NCBI RefSeq assembly: GCF_947489565.1
Contig: NZ_CANLEA010000003.1
Location: forward strand, 248,001-312,000
Direction of reading: 5' to 3'
DNA length: 64,000 bases
Source: an uncultured Kordia sp.
Lineage (GTDB): Bacteria > Bacteroidota > Bacteroidia > Flavobacteriales > Flavobacteriaceae
This document shows positions 53,501 through 59,546 of this stretch, piece after piece. Under the pieces are notes generated by a model, which was not told the DNA's origin, did no database searches, and was given only the letters and a program-made list of their open reading frames with translations. How positions within the stretch are numbered: position 1 is the first letter of the stretch; the number at the start of each line of letters is the position of its first letter. Position numbers and translations under genes: made by a program.

Positions 53501-54571
53501 GTATACGACCAATTCGTCACCTACATTTGGTAACGCGACTGCTACCGAAGCTTCTGCTAGTCCATAACCAGGAAACATTGTATTGTTTTTTAATCCATAA
53601 GGCGCTAGTGTTTCCGCAAATTCTTCACACAATTCATGAGAAATTGGTTCTGCTCCATTATAGATGATTCTAATGGAAGAAATATCCCAATCTACATTTT
53701 CTTTACCTTTAAAAGCTGATAGGAAAAAGTGATATCCGAAATTTGGTGAATAGAGTTGTGTTGCTTTATGTTCGTTTGCTTTTTCAATCCATAAAACGGG
53801 TCTCCTAACAAATAAACCTGCTGGCATGATATATTGATGAATACTTGCCAAAATACCGCTTAGATGAAAGCAGATTAGTCCCATGTCATGCGTTAGAGGC
53901 ATCCAACTTAACATTCTGTCATTGCTCGTCGTTTCTGATCGAAGCACTATATCACTCGCATTGTATACAAGGTTTGAATGCGTTAACATTACTCCTTTTG
54001 GATCTCCTGTAGAACCTGAAGAAAACTGAATATATGCCAAATCTTCTGGTGAAGAACTGTATTCGATTCCTTCCTCTTTTTCTTGAAGAATATCTTTAAC
54101 TAGAAGGTATCTTTCATCAAGTTGTTCAGAAAATATAATATCGCTTGTTTCTACACTAGTATCTCCCTTTAGTTTATTGAATATTTCTTCTTCACATACT
54201 AAATAAGGATTGTGCAGAATGTTCCATACTTTTATGAATTTTAGTTTATGATCATGGCGATTCCCAACAGTTAAAGGAACTGGAATAATTCTTCCTAAAA
54301 GACATGCCCAGAAAAGAATCATAAATGACCTGTTATCATTTATTTGAAAAACTACTTCGTCACCTTTTTCAATACCTTTACTTTGTAGGTTATACAAACA
54401 GAATAAAGCTTTTTGATATAAGTCTTTATATGATAAAAATTCCTCTGAATCTGCTGCGCTAATAAACGTTATTCCTTTTTCAGAATAATGTGCATTACGT
54501 TTAAGATATGACACCAACGTATTGGCATCTAAGTTGTTTTCATCAACAAAATGAGAATTCTTCTCTAACAT
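38561..54571 (-). CDS. NRPS-A: FAAL - ACP - (C-A-T)x4 - C, lipopeptide-initiating synthetase
   Basis: 5336 aa; N-terminal acyl-AMP ligase, ACP motif DTGLNSI, five LCL-type C domains, four A domains, C-terminal C domain, tail KDTNFEFNF. Confidence 0.97.
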   Translation of the reverse strand: MLEKNSHFVDENNLDANTLVSYLKRNAHYSEKGITFISAADSEEFLSYKDLYQKALFCLYNLQSKGIEKGDEVVFQINDNRSFMILFWACLLGRIIPVPLTVGNRHDHKLKFIKVWNILHNPYLVCEEEIFNKLKGDTSVETSDIIFSEQLDERYLLVKDILQEKEEGIEYSSSPEDLAYIQFSSGSTGDPKGVMLTHSNLVYNASDIVLRSETTSNDRMLSWMPLTHDMGLICFHLSGILASIHQYIMPAGLFVRRPVLWIEKANEHKATQLYSPNFGYHFFLSAFKGKENVDWDISSIRIIYNGAEPISHELCEEFAETLAPYGLKNNTMFPGYGLAEASVAVALPNVGDELVVYQLDRNHLNTGDHIQILDGAATNETVSFVQNGYPIKNCAIQICDEYDNVLDEGYIGHIQIKGKNVTAGYYNNQEKTNDIITSDQWLKTGDLGFFDQGRIVITGRAKNIIIINGQNYYPHDIERVIGEKLPEFDLGKTVACGIKNDEGYEKLVVFVLFKKKLEDFITHVQSIKKMVLESIGLEVSEVIAIRKIPRTTSGKIQNFKLIQRYGEGAFLEQLNDIEHLLYVEANKALSENLSTEEKLLHIWNELFDNNHIELTDNIFDTGLNSIAATRFSNRIQELLGVQVSLKDLFTNPTLNELVAHIHKANTEQAIPKIEKTATFLYYPTSFAQRRFWLLQQFEENYAAYNLVSAYKIEGNIDVNALEKTFIQIINAYEILRTTFIEINDRLVQKVQAKEDFSFTIDQIQLNGSNNIERLVEERLRKEAIKQFDLENGPLLRVGIMNVNGEQSYITFTIHHIITDGWSMGILTKQIQELYSANLHNQNTIKLAPSLQYKDYAVWQKQVLATEAIVPSRTFWHTELKEELPLLSLPFSKSRPLIQTFNGAEVSFNFSSDFTAELEQFCQKESVTIFMTLLSSLNILLHRYTGANDIIIGTDTAGRNQTELEDQIGYFLNTLPLRLSINSDDHFNTLLAKAKQKVLDAFTHQAYPFDQLVDELDLRKDLGRTPVFDVLLLFQNFEDSFYLNDLSEANIQAIKTETNHSITDLEFEFFYENSELSCKLKYNTDLFEHENISRMAVHFKELLKQVIQEPSIEIGEYDYLSMEEKQQLQSFETAEVRETSMSVIERFEAQAEKNANAIALVFEGKQWTYGELNTKVNQFAAYLTQQPFYKAESKIGVYIQRSEWQIITILAILKTGGCYVPVDPETPMARTAYMLENAKADCVITDIDFEDNQGSLNIALLSLNEAKATLNKYEGENLGLPISDTQLAYILYTSGTTGMPKGVMINHAALNDYITTFTAYFTLSSQDKILQQSSLAFDVSVEEIFPILCAGGELFLMKEGGRDIDEVTSVIQQNDITILSTTPLIINELNKKSDYLTSLRILISGGDKLKARYIDQLIDQVAIFNTYGPTEATVCVTYHRIKETSEIDIIGKPLPNHKIHVLDTNMRPVPVGISGELYVEGIGLAEGYVNSEAETAKAFQKHPQISEGRLYKTGDTGMWLADGTIKFLGRTDTQLKIRGYRIELGEIEKTLLLHKEISDAIIRVVTTEEEKYLVAYIESQNKIENEAIKAHLENSLPHYMIPRGYIMLDKFPVNNNGKIDKTKLFKTTWDEVVGAREAITPSNEIEEKLLRIWKEVLDKETLGVTDNFFEIGGQSLKATQIISRITKTFGVKLSMLEVFKYPTIRSFSQNCIHNSDTHEAAHNIPKAAIKDFYPLSYGQKRMWILSQFEDQHAAFNLSWTFKLTGNAIEKHFEKAIKTIVERHESLRTSFVVTEGEPLLKIENSADITLPIEYISSIDALEADWQKMASENAKKPFNLEEAPLFRITLIQEKNQSYTVQFTIHHIISDGWSIDVFSNELIGLINASKREEEHTLQPLSIQYTDFVFWQQHQLTEAQGITDANYWHNRFKGEIPVLSLPTYQPRPSVMTSEGNTLSYKLEDDIMEGLQKISENQQGSLYMALLSVLKLLFYRYTNQTDIILGSPMAGRNHDDLENQLGYYLNVLPLRTTFSENDNFLELFETTKETVLEALEHQFYPIDKLIEELDLKRDTSRSPLFDVLVVLQNFDNKFLEKSKGTHEVAIEAIKEVDNGTSINDLLIEFNQFEGYWSVKIRYNTQLFTEGQMTRLFHHFETLAKQVIAQSELKLHEYEFITKEEKNELLDQFGNTITNTTDFNIIAAFDNQVRINPTNIAVKTSEDHALTYIELAQRVDKLATYLSKEVGIQQGDFIGIVSERSEKLIISILAVLKVGATFIPIDPDYPAKRIEKIIDSSHLKVIITDTWSADEIQNDTLQILREDVAHNYKAENLSITIQKDELAYIMYTSGSTGEPKGVMISRFSLNDYVKTFIDYYDLTATDKVIQQSSIGFDVAIEEIFPALCVGACILISKEGGKDIKGLAELIEQHGATVLSTTPLVINELNQELDKLGKLRILISGGEALRPEQINRLIHKVAIYNTYGPTEVTVCATFQKITSLHDVNIIGTPITNHKIYLFDEHMNLVPQGVEGEIYVVGNGLAQGYLNLNDETKKRFITNPLQTSEKMYRTGDIGKWMEDGTLKFLGRNDEQIKIRGYRVELAEIQKTLFEYEALHESFVTTLRDNEGELNIVLFYLSTTDVDHLKLQGWLSQRLPGYMVPTYVHKLEKIPRNSNGKIDTKKLPSLLEIQEKTTVAIVLPKNKVQKQFFNLWAEILEKTDFGIHDNFFALGGNSIKAMRIMAKAAKEMNLKVKLSELFNNPTIDLLSKAVSDISTLEEKEITPIPLSEYYELSNAQKRLWILDQFNEEKHAYNIFWSCKLYGKIDVEIFNKSFQSVIDRHESFRTNFVVVDELPKQKITPKEEVDYKINYRDLSAVQNIEQEIAAIIEEEQKRTFNLAEGSLMNVQLLQINAEEHILLLNIHHIISDGWSVNVLVNELKTLYNAYSEGKPNPLSKLQIQYKDYVAFLNKQLAASSIDVHKEYWLEKFSGELPVLNITTDFPRPPIKTVNGHIQRVVLTEDKVAELRTLGEQQGASLFMIFLGALKVLLFRYTGQQDLIVGSPVAGRNVAGLDDQIGFYVNTLAMRTTIHPEFSFCEVLEKVKETALEAYEHQIYPFDTLVEELKLERDLARSPLFDVMIAMQSNTLNSDELAEVEGIKIDSYPVNSCVSKFDFNFNFVETATGFELELEYNTDIFSAQRVERLLSHYQNILAEVAQNPSVLVREVTYISAQEKNKLTTSNSTNIEFNKSVTIQELIEQQAQQTPHEIAVLFDDNSITYEELNKASDAIAHQLIFEHHVKPNDLVGVLMDRSEKMVIALLGILKSGAAYVPIDPNYPQKRIEFILKDSAVKTAITLDKYRSYFDKNVSCILLDALTHDAPYFEKPTYDVTHTAYVIYTSGSTGLPKGVLITHKNVLALVYWAQEEFKNDNFDIVFSATSYCFDLSVFELFFTLTVGKKIRVLQSGLDIKTHVTSEKNILINTVPSVVENLVKENTNLDNVTVLNMAGEPIPLALKANLDCDAMKVRNLYGPSEDTTYSSCYQLKTDDINIPIGKPIHNTRFYIVDEHLNLVPEGTVGELCISGDGLAKGYLNREALTLDKFIENPFEKGQRLYKTGDLGKLLPDGNMEFLGRKDNQVKIRGFRIEIGEIEQLLSNYSQIETVLVVAHKEKTGEHQLAAYFTATKTIHTTALYEYLKGILPAYMLPSFYIQLDEFPQTPNGKIDRKALPTPENSNTSTSSKTVKPQTETEEKVLEIWLDILQKETISITDNFFMIGGHSLKATQIILRINKAFSIDLQLKDFFMSATIAELSKVIDAFGKIPFDDIQKTIEQDFYEVSNAQQRLWVLDQLEPNSHVYNMPSAYMITGNLNLKAFKDAYKTLVERHESLRTVFVSENGEPKQTILDYTESKFSVEVETLTIEDTIELKIQEEAKKPFDLVNGPLFRLKLIPLKDDRHVFLFTIHHIISDGWSMDVILKEIIALYDAYNHGKENPLPQLSIQYKDYAAWQRKGLYEGKYKQQKQYWKHIFKDEVAALKLPNDRKRPIQKTYNGSSFTTTLENTLVQKIDTFRKAHNASLFMVFMASVKALLYKYSKQEDIVVGIPIAGRPVLTLQDQIGFYTNTLAIRTTFSESDTFAEVLETEKRNLLDAFANQDYPFDELIEELNIKRDLQRSPLFDVMVVFNEANTNKVLQSNVKDLDIEELTIPTAQSKYDLVITFHLEDEKVTLHIDYNTDLYTIERIVQISNHYKELVNGLTTSENESLKSVAYLPKEEKNILLDTFNQTKKFNITKTVVELFEEQVLKTPHAIAVASEGKELTYSELNAKSNRLARFIRKNYDITDDSLIGLMLDRSTALMVGIWGILKAGAGYVPIDPSYPTNRKMFLIEDSDIHFVLTEQKYIDDINFDKIEAINTAKIEAESEENLSINYNLNGLIYSIYTSGTTGKPKGVLVAHHSVVNLCLWLKDIMYDSYAAPRTLLTASYSFDSSVKQLFPPFLSGGTLVIPSEEKRKDPALLLKEIFTNKINIFDATPSYLSHLLNEVAQGNYNLNHTPDFVLIGGEIVHADLARRYHKIFGSDTEILNVYGVTEATVDSSWAIASEHLEKDIIPIGKPLPGTKMYICDETLNLQPIGVEGELYIGGEGVSRGYHNRPALTKEKFIESPFVKGDRLYKTGDMAKWLPDGNMLFLGRIDNQVKIRGHRIELGEIENTIAEYDTIVDVSVIVKNEQDEQYLIAYITSSEAVEATQLRTYLKGHLPTYMLPDMFIQLDKLPLSSHGKVDKKALLSMTTEMPQDGITKQPSRNITEKILSQLWSKLLKRENIGITENFFEIGGHSLRAIQLTSFIHREFNVKIGLKDVFKYPTIQSLSEVIHTSKRIKLGEIQTVPFNDVYDLSYAQKRLWILDQKENNVVAYNISGAYKIKGLDVETFEKVFQSIVARHETLRTTFVMHEGEPKQRIAKVEEVDFRIKHIHLKNTDAQDDKVIQIAEDESNTYFDLQNDTLIRATLLHLQNDTYVFILTLHHIISDGWSIGVLVKDVVTLYEAHQNEEESTLAPLKIQYKDYANWQNTKLEKGDFTAHQKYWSEKLKGELPVLQLDQDFIDDETKTYQGHTLAYDIDVALSEQIYELAKAEKATVFMVLLTFVKALLHKYSKQEDIIIGSLVAGREHPDLEDQIGFYLNTLPLRTRFSADESVGNLLEKVKNTMLEAYEYQTYPFDKIVDDVSLNKVAKNKSLFNVLVSLQNFRDKDYSYTIDGNSIEHIPVASNTSKFDISFYFFEKGEQIFFEIEYNTDLYKHERIELMAHEFLFLSKKIVGDLTQKLSDIQVKSDWELELDQENQLKDTNFEFNF
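52560..54571 (-). other. Fatty acyl-AMP ligase (FAAL) + ACP loading module of NRPS-A (approximate bounds)
   Basis: YIQFSSGSTGDPKGVMLTHSNL, WMPLTHDMGLI, MFPGYGLAEASVAVA, KTGDLGFFDQGRIVITGRAKNIIIINGQNYYPHDIE: FAAL signatures; then NIFDTGLNSIAATRFSNR carrier. Confidence 0.88.
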
Positions 54572-54624
54572 GATTAGATCGATTTATAAATAAATAGAAT
54601 TTTCTAGTTTAACTGTTTAAAATA

Positions 54625-56007
54625 TTAGCGAGTTACACGCGTACTTACTGTTGTACTATGTTGTATATCTGCCAATTTGATAAAAGTTGCTATGGTAGTT
54701 TTGACAATATTGCTCATAAACATATAGTTAAGATTGAGATGATTTTTACCATCTTTTACTGTATGAATATCTGGGTTTCTAGTTGCTCCTCCTTCTCCAA
54801 TATGAAGCGCAGCATTTCGGTTGTACCAAAAACTAGCATGATCACTAGCTGCTAAAGCAGGAACATATTTACCACTTCCTTCTGCAAGTAAAGAAGCTAT
54901 TTTTAAGTCTTTTACATATGTATGTGCTGTATTGACAAATAATTTACTGAGTTCTTGTGAGTTTTCGTTTGAAGTGTTTATGACAAAATCTCCTCTGTTT
55001 TTATTCTTTTTTATTGTTTCACAAACTTCAGGGTATAATTGGTCAAATCCTTCAGGAATGTATTGCGAACCAGGTTCTGTAGAATATATTCCTATCATAT
55101 CATAATTGATAACTCCACCAATTTGTTCATCTTCTTTAATTCCGCCTCCAAAAACATATGATAAGCTTCCTACTAAACCATCTTCTTCTTTGTCAAATCC
55201 AATGAATTTTATAGTGTGTGAAAATTTATATTTTGAAAGTATGCGCATTGTTTCTAAAAGTCCAACAACTCCAGAAGCATTGTCATCCATTCCTGGGCTT
55301 CCTGGATATGAATCGTAATGAGCAGTTATGATAAAAACCTTTTTTTCATCAAGTTCTCCTTGAATACTCCCAACTACATTTCTTATGTTATGTTTTTTGT
55401 CTCCTTTCTCAACTACCTCATCAAATCCTGTTTTTGCATTCCAAATTTTATTGAGCTCATCATTAGATAGTTTGAGTTTGTGGAAATACGAGTCTAGCTC
55501 ATTAGCTTTAAAAGTATTTTTAATATAGTTACCTACTCTCTTTAAATGTCTTCGCGCTTTTCTGTTACTATTATTACGGTCTCCAGTAATATATTGTAAA
55601 TCTCTTTTCATACGAGTGGTATCAACTTCTTTAATAAGCTGCTCAATATCTATTTCATATTTGTCATCTGCGACAAGTTTGACAGTACATGTTTTTGGGT
55701 TAAACGTATTTTTATCATACGACCATGTAATTCGTTTATTTTTCCCCACGGATACTGGAAATCCAATATCTCCTTTGCTATTATTGGCATCAATGAGATA
55801 TATGTTACCATTGTTATCAGAGATTTTTAACATTACTTCTATTTCACTATCCTCTTTATCAAAAAGATCGTAGTTTATGACTAGTGTATTATTACTCTTG
55901 TCAACAGTAGCCTTAAAGTTTGTCACTTTTGGCGGATTGTTAGCTTTACAGACTAATATTGAACATAATAAAAGGATTGCTCCAACTATTTTTTTCTGTG
56001 TTTTCAT
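54625..56007 (-). CDS. Secreted M28-family metallopeptidase (aminopeptidase-like)
   Basis: 460 aa with N-terminal signal-like MKTQKKIVGAILLLCSILVCKA; ITAHYDSYPGSPGMDDNASGVVGLLE, GFDKEEDGLVGS, YDMIG and ASDHASFW are M28 zinc-site motifs. Confidence 0.88.
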   Translation of the reverse strand: MKTQKKIVGAILLLCSILVCKANNPPKVTNFKATVDKSNNTLVINYDLFDKEDSEIEVMLKISDNNGNIYLIDANNSKGDIGFPVSVGKNKRITWSYDKNTFNPKTCTVKLVADDKYEIDIEQLIKEVDTTRMKRDLQYITGDRNNSNRKARRHLKRVGNYIKNTFKANELDSYFHKLKLSNDELNKIWNAKTGFDEVVEKGDKKHNIRNVVGSIQGELDEKKVFIITAHYDSYPGSPGMDDNASGVVGLLETMRILSKYKFSHTIKFIGFDKEEDGLVGSLSYVFGGGIKEDEQIGGVINYDMIGIYSTEPGSQYIPEGFDQLYPEVCETIKKNKNRGDFVINTSNENSQELSKLFVNTAHTYVKDLKIASLLAEGSGKYVPALAASDHASFWYNRNAALHIGEGGATRNPDIHTVKDGKNHLNLNYMFMSNIVKTTIATFIKLADIQHSTTVSTRVTR

Positions 56008-56070
56008 GATTGATTTATTTATGATGATGTGTATGAATACCTAGTATTCTTAACGAGGTTGTTTTATTTT

Positions 56071-56739
56071 TTAATTCTCAATGAATGTCTTAGCACATAC
56101 TTTTTTGACAATTATTTCTTTGCTATCCACTTTTTGATTTTGAGCAATATGACAGATGTATTCGTTTTCAAATGCTATTTCTGAGAGATAAAATGTTTTT
56201 CCTTCAATTGAAGTTTTGTTATTCTTTATTTCAAATGATTTGAGCGGAATAGACAATCCACTTCCAATTGCTTTTAAAACGGCTTCCTTTTGTGTCCAAT
56301 ATTTATAGAATTCCTGTAGAGGACGATCTGAGTTGTATATTTTATCAATTTCATATGGAGTCATTTGATTTTTGAAGTCTGACATTTTAAACGAATGTTC
56401 TTTTTCAACATCAACACCAATATCATCATACTTTTCTGTAAAAACAGCAACTACAAATTCGTCTGAGTGAGAAATATTGAATTGCACCGTAGCATTTTTA
56501 AAATAAGGTTTGTTATATTCTGTGAATAGCAACTCTTCAAAATTTACTTTCTGATTAAAGTGATTCAACCCTTCTTTTACTAATAATCTACCTAATAAGG
56601 ATAGCTGTGCGTCTTGCCATCTGTGATATCTTACTATTTTTTCTTGAAATATTTTTGGAAATATGCTTAAATAGGTTTCTAATAAAAGATTATGATTTGC
56701 TTCTTGTATTTTAGAATACAATAGGATAACGTTTGCCAC
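56071..56739 (-). CDS. Sfp-type 4'-phosphopantetheinyl transferase
   Basis: 222 aa; FNISHSDEFVVAVF, DIGVDVEKE, WTQKEAVLKAIGSGL are PPTase motifs. Confidence 0.92.
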   Translation of the reverse strand: MANVILLYSKIQEANHNLLLETYLSIFPKIFQEKIVRYHRWQDAQLSLLGRLLVKEGLNHFNQKVNFEELLFTEYNKPYFKNATVQFNISHSDEFVVAVFTEKYDDIGVDVEKEHSFKMSDFKNQMTPYEIDKIYNSDRPLQEFYKYWTQKEAVLKAIGSGLSIPLKSFEIKNNKTSIEGKTFYLSEIAFENEYICHIAQNQKVDSKEIIVKKVCAKTFIEN

Positions 56740-56779
56740 TAAATTGTAAGGCTTTTATTTGTACTGAAAGTATTCATTA

Positions 56780-58036
56780 TTATACAATCATTCCAGCAGC
56801 AACTGTCTCATTCGTTGCTTCGTCAATAAGAATAATACTTCCAGTAACTTTGTTTTTTTTGTATAAATCAACAATTAATGGTTTCGTTGTTTTCAGTTTT
56901 ACTTTACAGATATCATTCATATGTAATCCCTCAGATTGATAGTTTTTTTCTAAGCTTTCGATATCTATTTTATAAACAATTTCTTTGATGATTGCCTTTT
57001 GCTCGTTGGTTGTATGTTTGATGAAATATTTTGCTCTTGGTTTTGCCGGATTGTTATGTAACCAACAAAGCATTACTTCTATATCTTGTGAAACATTAGG
57101 TGTGTTGCTTGATTTTACAACCATATCGCCACGACTAATATCGATATTATCTTCTAAGGTTATAGAAATAGACATTGGAGCAAATACTTCTTGTGCCTTT
57201 TTATCAAGATTATACAAGGTTTTAACTTTAGAAGTAAGTCCTGAAGGCAATACTGTAATTTCGTCACCTTCGCGTAACACGCCACTTCCTAATCTACCAA
57301 TATATCTTCTTTTTTCTTGACATATTTCACTTTGAGGTCTCAATATCGTTTGTACTGGAAAACGAACATCTTCTTCATTGATATTACTTTCTATCGGTAT
57401 TGTTTCTAACGTATGGAGTAAAGGTTCTCCTTTATACCATTCCATTCTCGATGATTTTTCAACTACATTGTCTCCGGCTAGTGCACTCATTGGTATAAAC
57501 CGTACATCTTTCATTGAAAGCATTTCTGCGAACTCTTTAAATTCTTCAACGATAGAATTATAAACATCTTCCGAGAAATTCACCAAATCCATTTTATTAA
57601 TACAAACAATTGCATTTGGAATTTGAAGTAAAGAAGCTATAAAAGAATGTCTCTTTGTTTGCTCGGTAACACCATTTATTACATCGATCAAAATAATAGC
57701 TAAATTTGCTGTAGATGCTCCAGTAAACATGTTTCTAGTATATTGAACATGGCCAGGAGTATCAGCAATGATAAACTTTCGTTTTGGTGTTGTAAAATAT
57801 TGATACGCTACGTCAATAGTGATTCCTTGCTCCCATTCATCACGAAGTCCATCAGTAAATAAAGTAAGGTCTATTTCTGTATTTCCTTTTCTTTCGCTTA
57901 TCTTTTTTACATTTTGTAATTGATCTTCAAAGATAGATTTGGAATCATATAAAAGTCTCCCTATTAGTGTACTTTTTCCGTCATCTACATTTCCGGAAGT
58001 AATAAATCTCAGTAATTGATTATTTTCTATTTTCAT
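56780..58036 (-). CDS. cysN: Sulfate adenylyltransferase subunit 1 (GTPase)
   Basis: 418 aa; GNVDDGKSTLIGRLLYDSK, GITIDVAYQYF, DTPGHVQYTRNM, NKMD. Confidence 0.95.
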   Translation of the reverse strand: MKIENNQLLRFITSGNVDDGKSTLIGRLLYDSKSIFEDQLQNVKKISERKGNTEIDLTLFTDGLRDEWEQGITIDVAYQYFTTPKRKFIIADTPGHVQYTRNMFTGASTANLAIILIDVINGVTEQTKRHSFIASLLQIPNAIVCINKMDLVNFSEDVYNSIVEEFKEFAEMLSMKDVRFIPMSALAGDNVVEKSSRMEWYKGEPLLHTLETIPIESNINEEDVRFPVQTILRPQSEICQEKRRYIGRLGSGVLREGDEITVLPSGLTSKVKTLYNLDKKAQEVFAPMSISITLEDNIDISRGDMVVKSSNTPNVSQDIEVMLCWLHNNPAKPRAKYFIKHTTNEQKAIIKEIVYKIDIESLEKNYQSEGLHMNDICKVKLKTTKPLIVDLYKKNKVTGSIILIDEATNETVAAGMIV

Positions 58037-58045
58037 GTTTCTTAG

Positions 58046-58951
58046 TTAAAAATATCCTTGACGTTTACGATCTTCCATTGCTGTCACAGAACGTTTGTCA
58101 TCTGCTCTATTACCACGTTCTGTAAATCTCATTGCGGAGATTTCTTTTATAATTTTTGTTACGGTATTCGCTTCAGATTCAATTCCTCCTGTAATGGTAA
58201 TATCTCCAAGAGTTCTGAATCGTATTTGTTTAGAAATTACTTCTTCAGATGCTTCTAAATTGATATACTCAGAAAATGGAATCCACGAATTGTTTCTAAA
58301 AACTACTTTTCGTTTGTGTGAAAAGTATAAAGAAGGTATTTCTATATTTTCTCTTTTAATGTAATTCCAAACATCTATTTCAGTCCAGTTACTTATTGGA
58401 AAAATTCTAAAATGTTCGCCTTCAAAGTGTCTTCCATTAAATATATTCCATAATTCAGGACGTTGATTTTTTGGATCCCATTGTCCAAAATCATCTCTAT
58501 GAGAAAAGAAGCGTTCTTTCGCTCTTACTTTTTCTTCATCTCTTCTGGCTCCTCCAATTGCACAGTCTATTTTATTGTCTTCTATTAAATCTAATAACGT
58601 GACGATTTGCAGTGCATTTCTAGTTGAATTTTTTCCTTTTTCTTCAACCGCACGTCCTTGATCAATAGATTTTTGAACAGATCCGACAATAGAGTTGACT
58701 CCTAAATTTCCTATTAGGTCATCTCTAAATTGAATAGTTTCTGGAAAATTGTGTCCCGTATCTACATGTACTAATGTAAATGGGATTTTAGATGGATAAA
58801 ATGCTTTTTTGGCTAAATGTGTAAGCACAATTGAATCTTTTCCTCCTGAAAATAGAATTACTGGATTTTCAAATTGTCCCCAAGCTTCTCTCAATATGAA
58901 AATAGCTTCTGACTCTAATTCGTCTAAATAATTTAAGTAATATTTACTCAT
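58046..58951 (-). CDS. cysD: Sulfate adenylyltransferase subunit 2
   Basis: 301 aa; FSGGKDSIVLTHLA PP-loop, VDTGHNFPET, IGGARRDEEKVRAKERFFSHRD; C-terminus VTAMEDRKRQGYF. Confidence 0.95.
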   Translation of the reverse strand: MSKYYLNYLDELESEAIFILREAWGQFENPVILFSGGKDSIVLTHLAKKAFYPSKIPFTLVHVDTGHNFPETIQFRDDLIGNLGVNSIVGSVQKSIDQGRAVEEKGKNSTRNALQIVTLLDLIEDNKIDCAIGGARRDEEKVRAKERFFSHRDDFGQWDPKNQRPELWNIFNGRHFEGEHFRIFPISNWTEIDVWNYIKRENIEIPSLYFSHKRKVVFRNNSWIPFSEYINLEASEEVISKQIRFRTLGDITITGGIESEANTVTKIIKEISAMRFTERGNRADDKRSVTAMEDRKRQGYF

Positions 58952-59546
58952 TAGTTTTGGATTCTAATTTATTCTGAATAAAATTTAATATTCGTTCCAC
59001 AGATTCTTCTGTAGTTTCTTTAGCGGTATCTATATTAAGATTAGGATTTTCAGGTTCTTCATATGGGTCAGAAATTCCAGTAAAGTTTTTTATCTCTCCT
59101 TTCCTTGCTTTCTCATATAAGCCTTTACAATCTCTACGTTCACATTCTTCTAAACTTGTATTCACATAGATTTCGATAAAATTTTGAGGTGCAACTATTT
59201 TCTCTATGAGCAATCTGTTTTTCTTGTAAGGAGTAATAAAAGCTGCTAGCACGACAGTTCCAGCGTCAATAAAAAGCTTAGCAATTTCTGCAATACGCCT
59301 GAGGTTTTCTTCTCTATCAGCAGCAGTAAACTTTAAATTTTTATTGATTCCGACTCTAATATTATCTCCATCCAACAAATATGTTTTAACTCCAATGCTA
59401 AACAACTTTTCCTCTAAAGCATTTGCTAATGTTGACTTACCTGAACCTGATAGTCCAGTAAACCATATCACAAAAGATTCATGACCATTTAGCTTGTTCC
59501 GATCTTTTTTTCTTATTCCAAACGAAAAGGGTGTGATGTTATTCAT
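58944..59546 (-). CDS. cysC: Adenylylsulfate (APS) kinase
   Basis: 200 aa; WFTGLSGSGKSTLANALEEKL, LLDGDNIRVGINKNLKFTAADREENLRRIAEIAKL; 8-nt overlaps with both neighbours. Confidence 0.95.
   Translation of the reverse strand: MNNITPFSFGIRKKDRNKLNGHESFVIWFTGLSGSGKSTLANALEEKLFSIGVKTYLLDGDNIRVGINKNLKFTAADREENLRRIAEIAKLFIDAGTVVLAAFITPYKKNRLLIEKIVAPQNFIEIYVNTSLEECERRDCKGLYEKARKGEIKNFTGISDPYEEPENPNLNIDTAKETTEESVERILNFIQNKLESKTNE

Noticed and set aside
538-58364. Other short plus-strand ORFs (60-151 aa) throughout the minus-strand genes
   Set aside because: All lie opposite well-supported coding sequence, are low-complexity or Ser/Leu-rich shadow translations, and have no recognisable domain.
56780-59546. 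cysC/cysD/cysN as an ordinary assimilatory sulfate operon
   Set aside because: Not excluded, but no cysH/cysI/cysJ or sulfate transporter is visible and an in-locus PAPS-dependent enzyme is; kept as the less likely reading.
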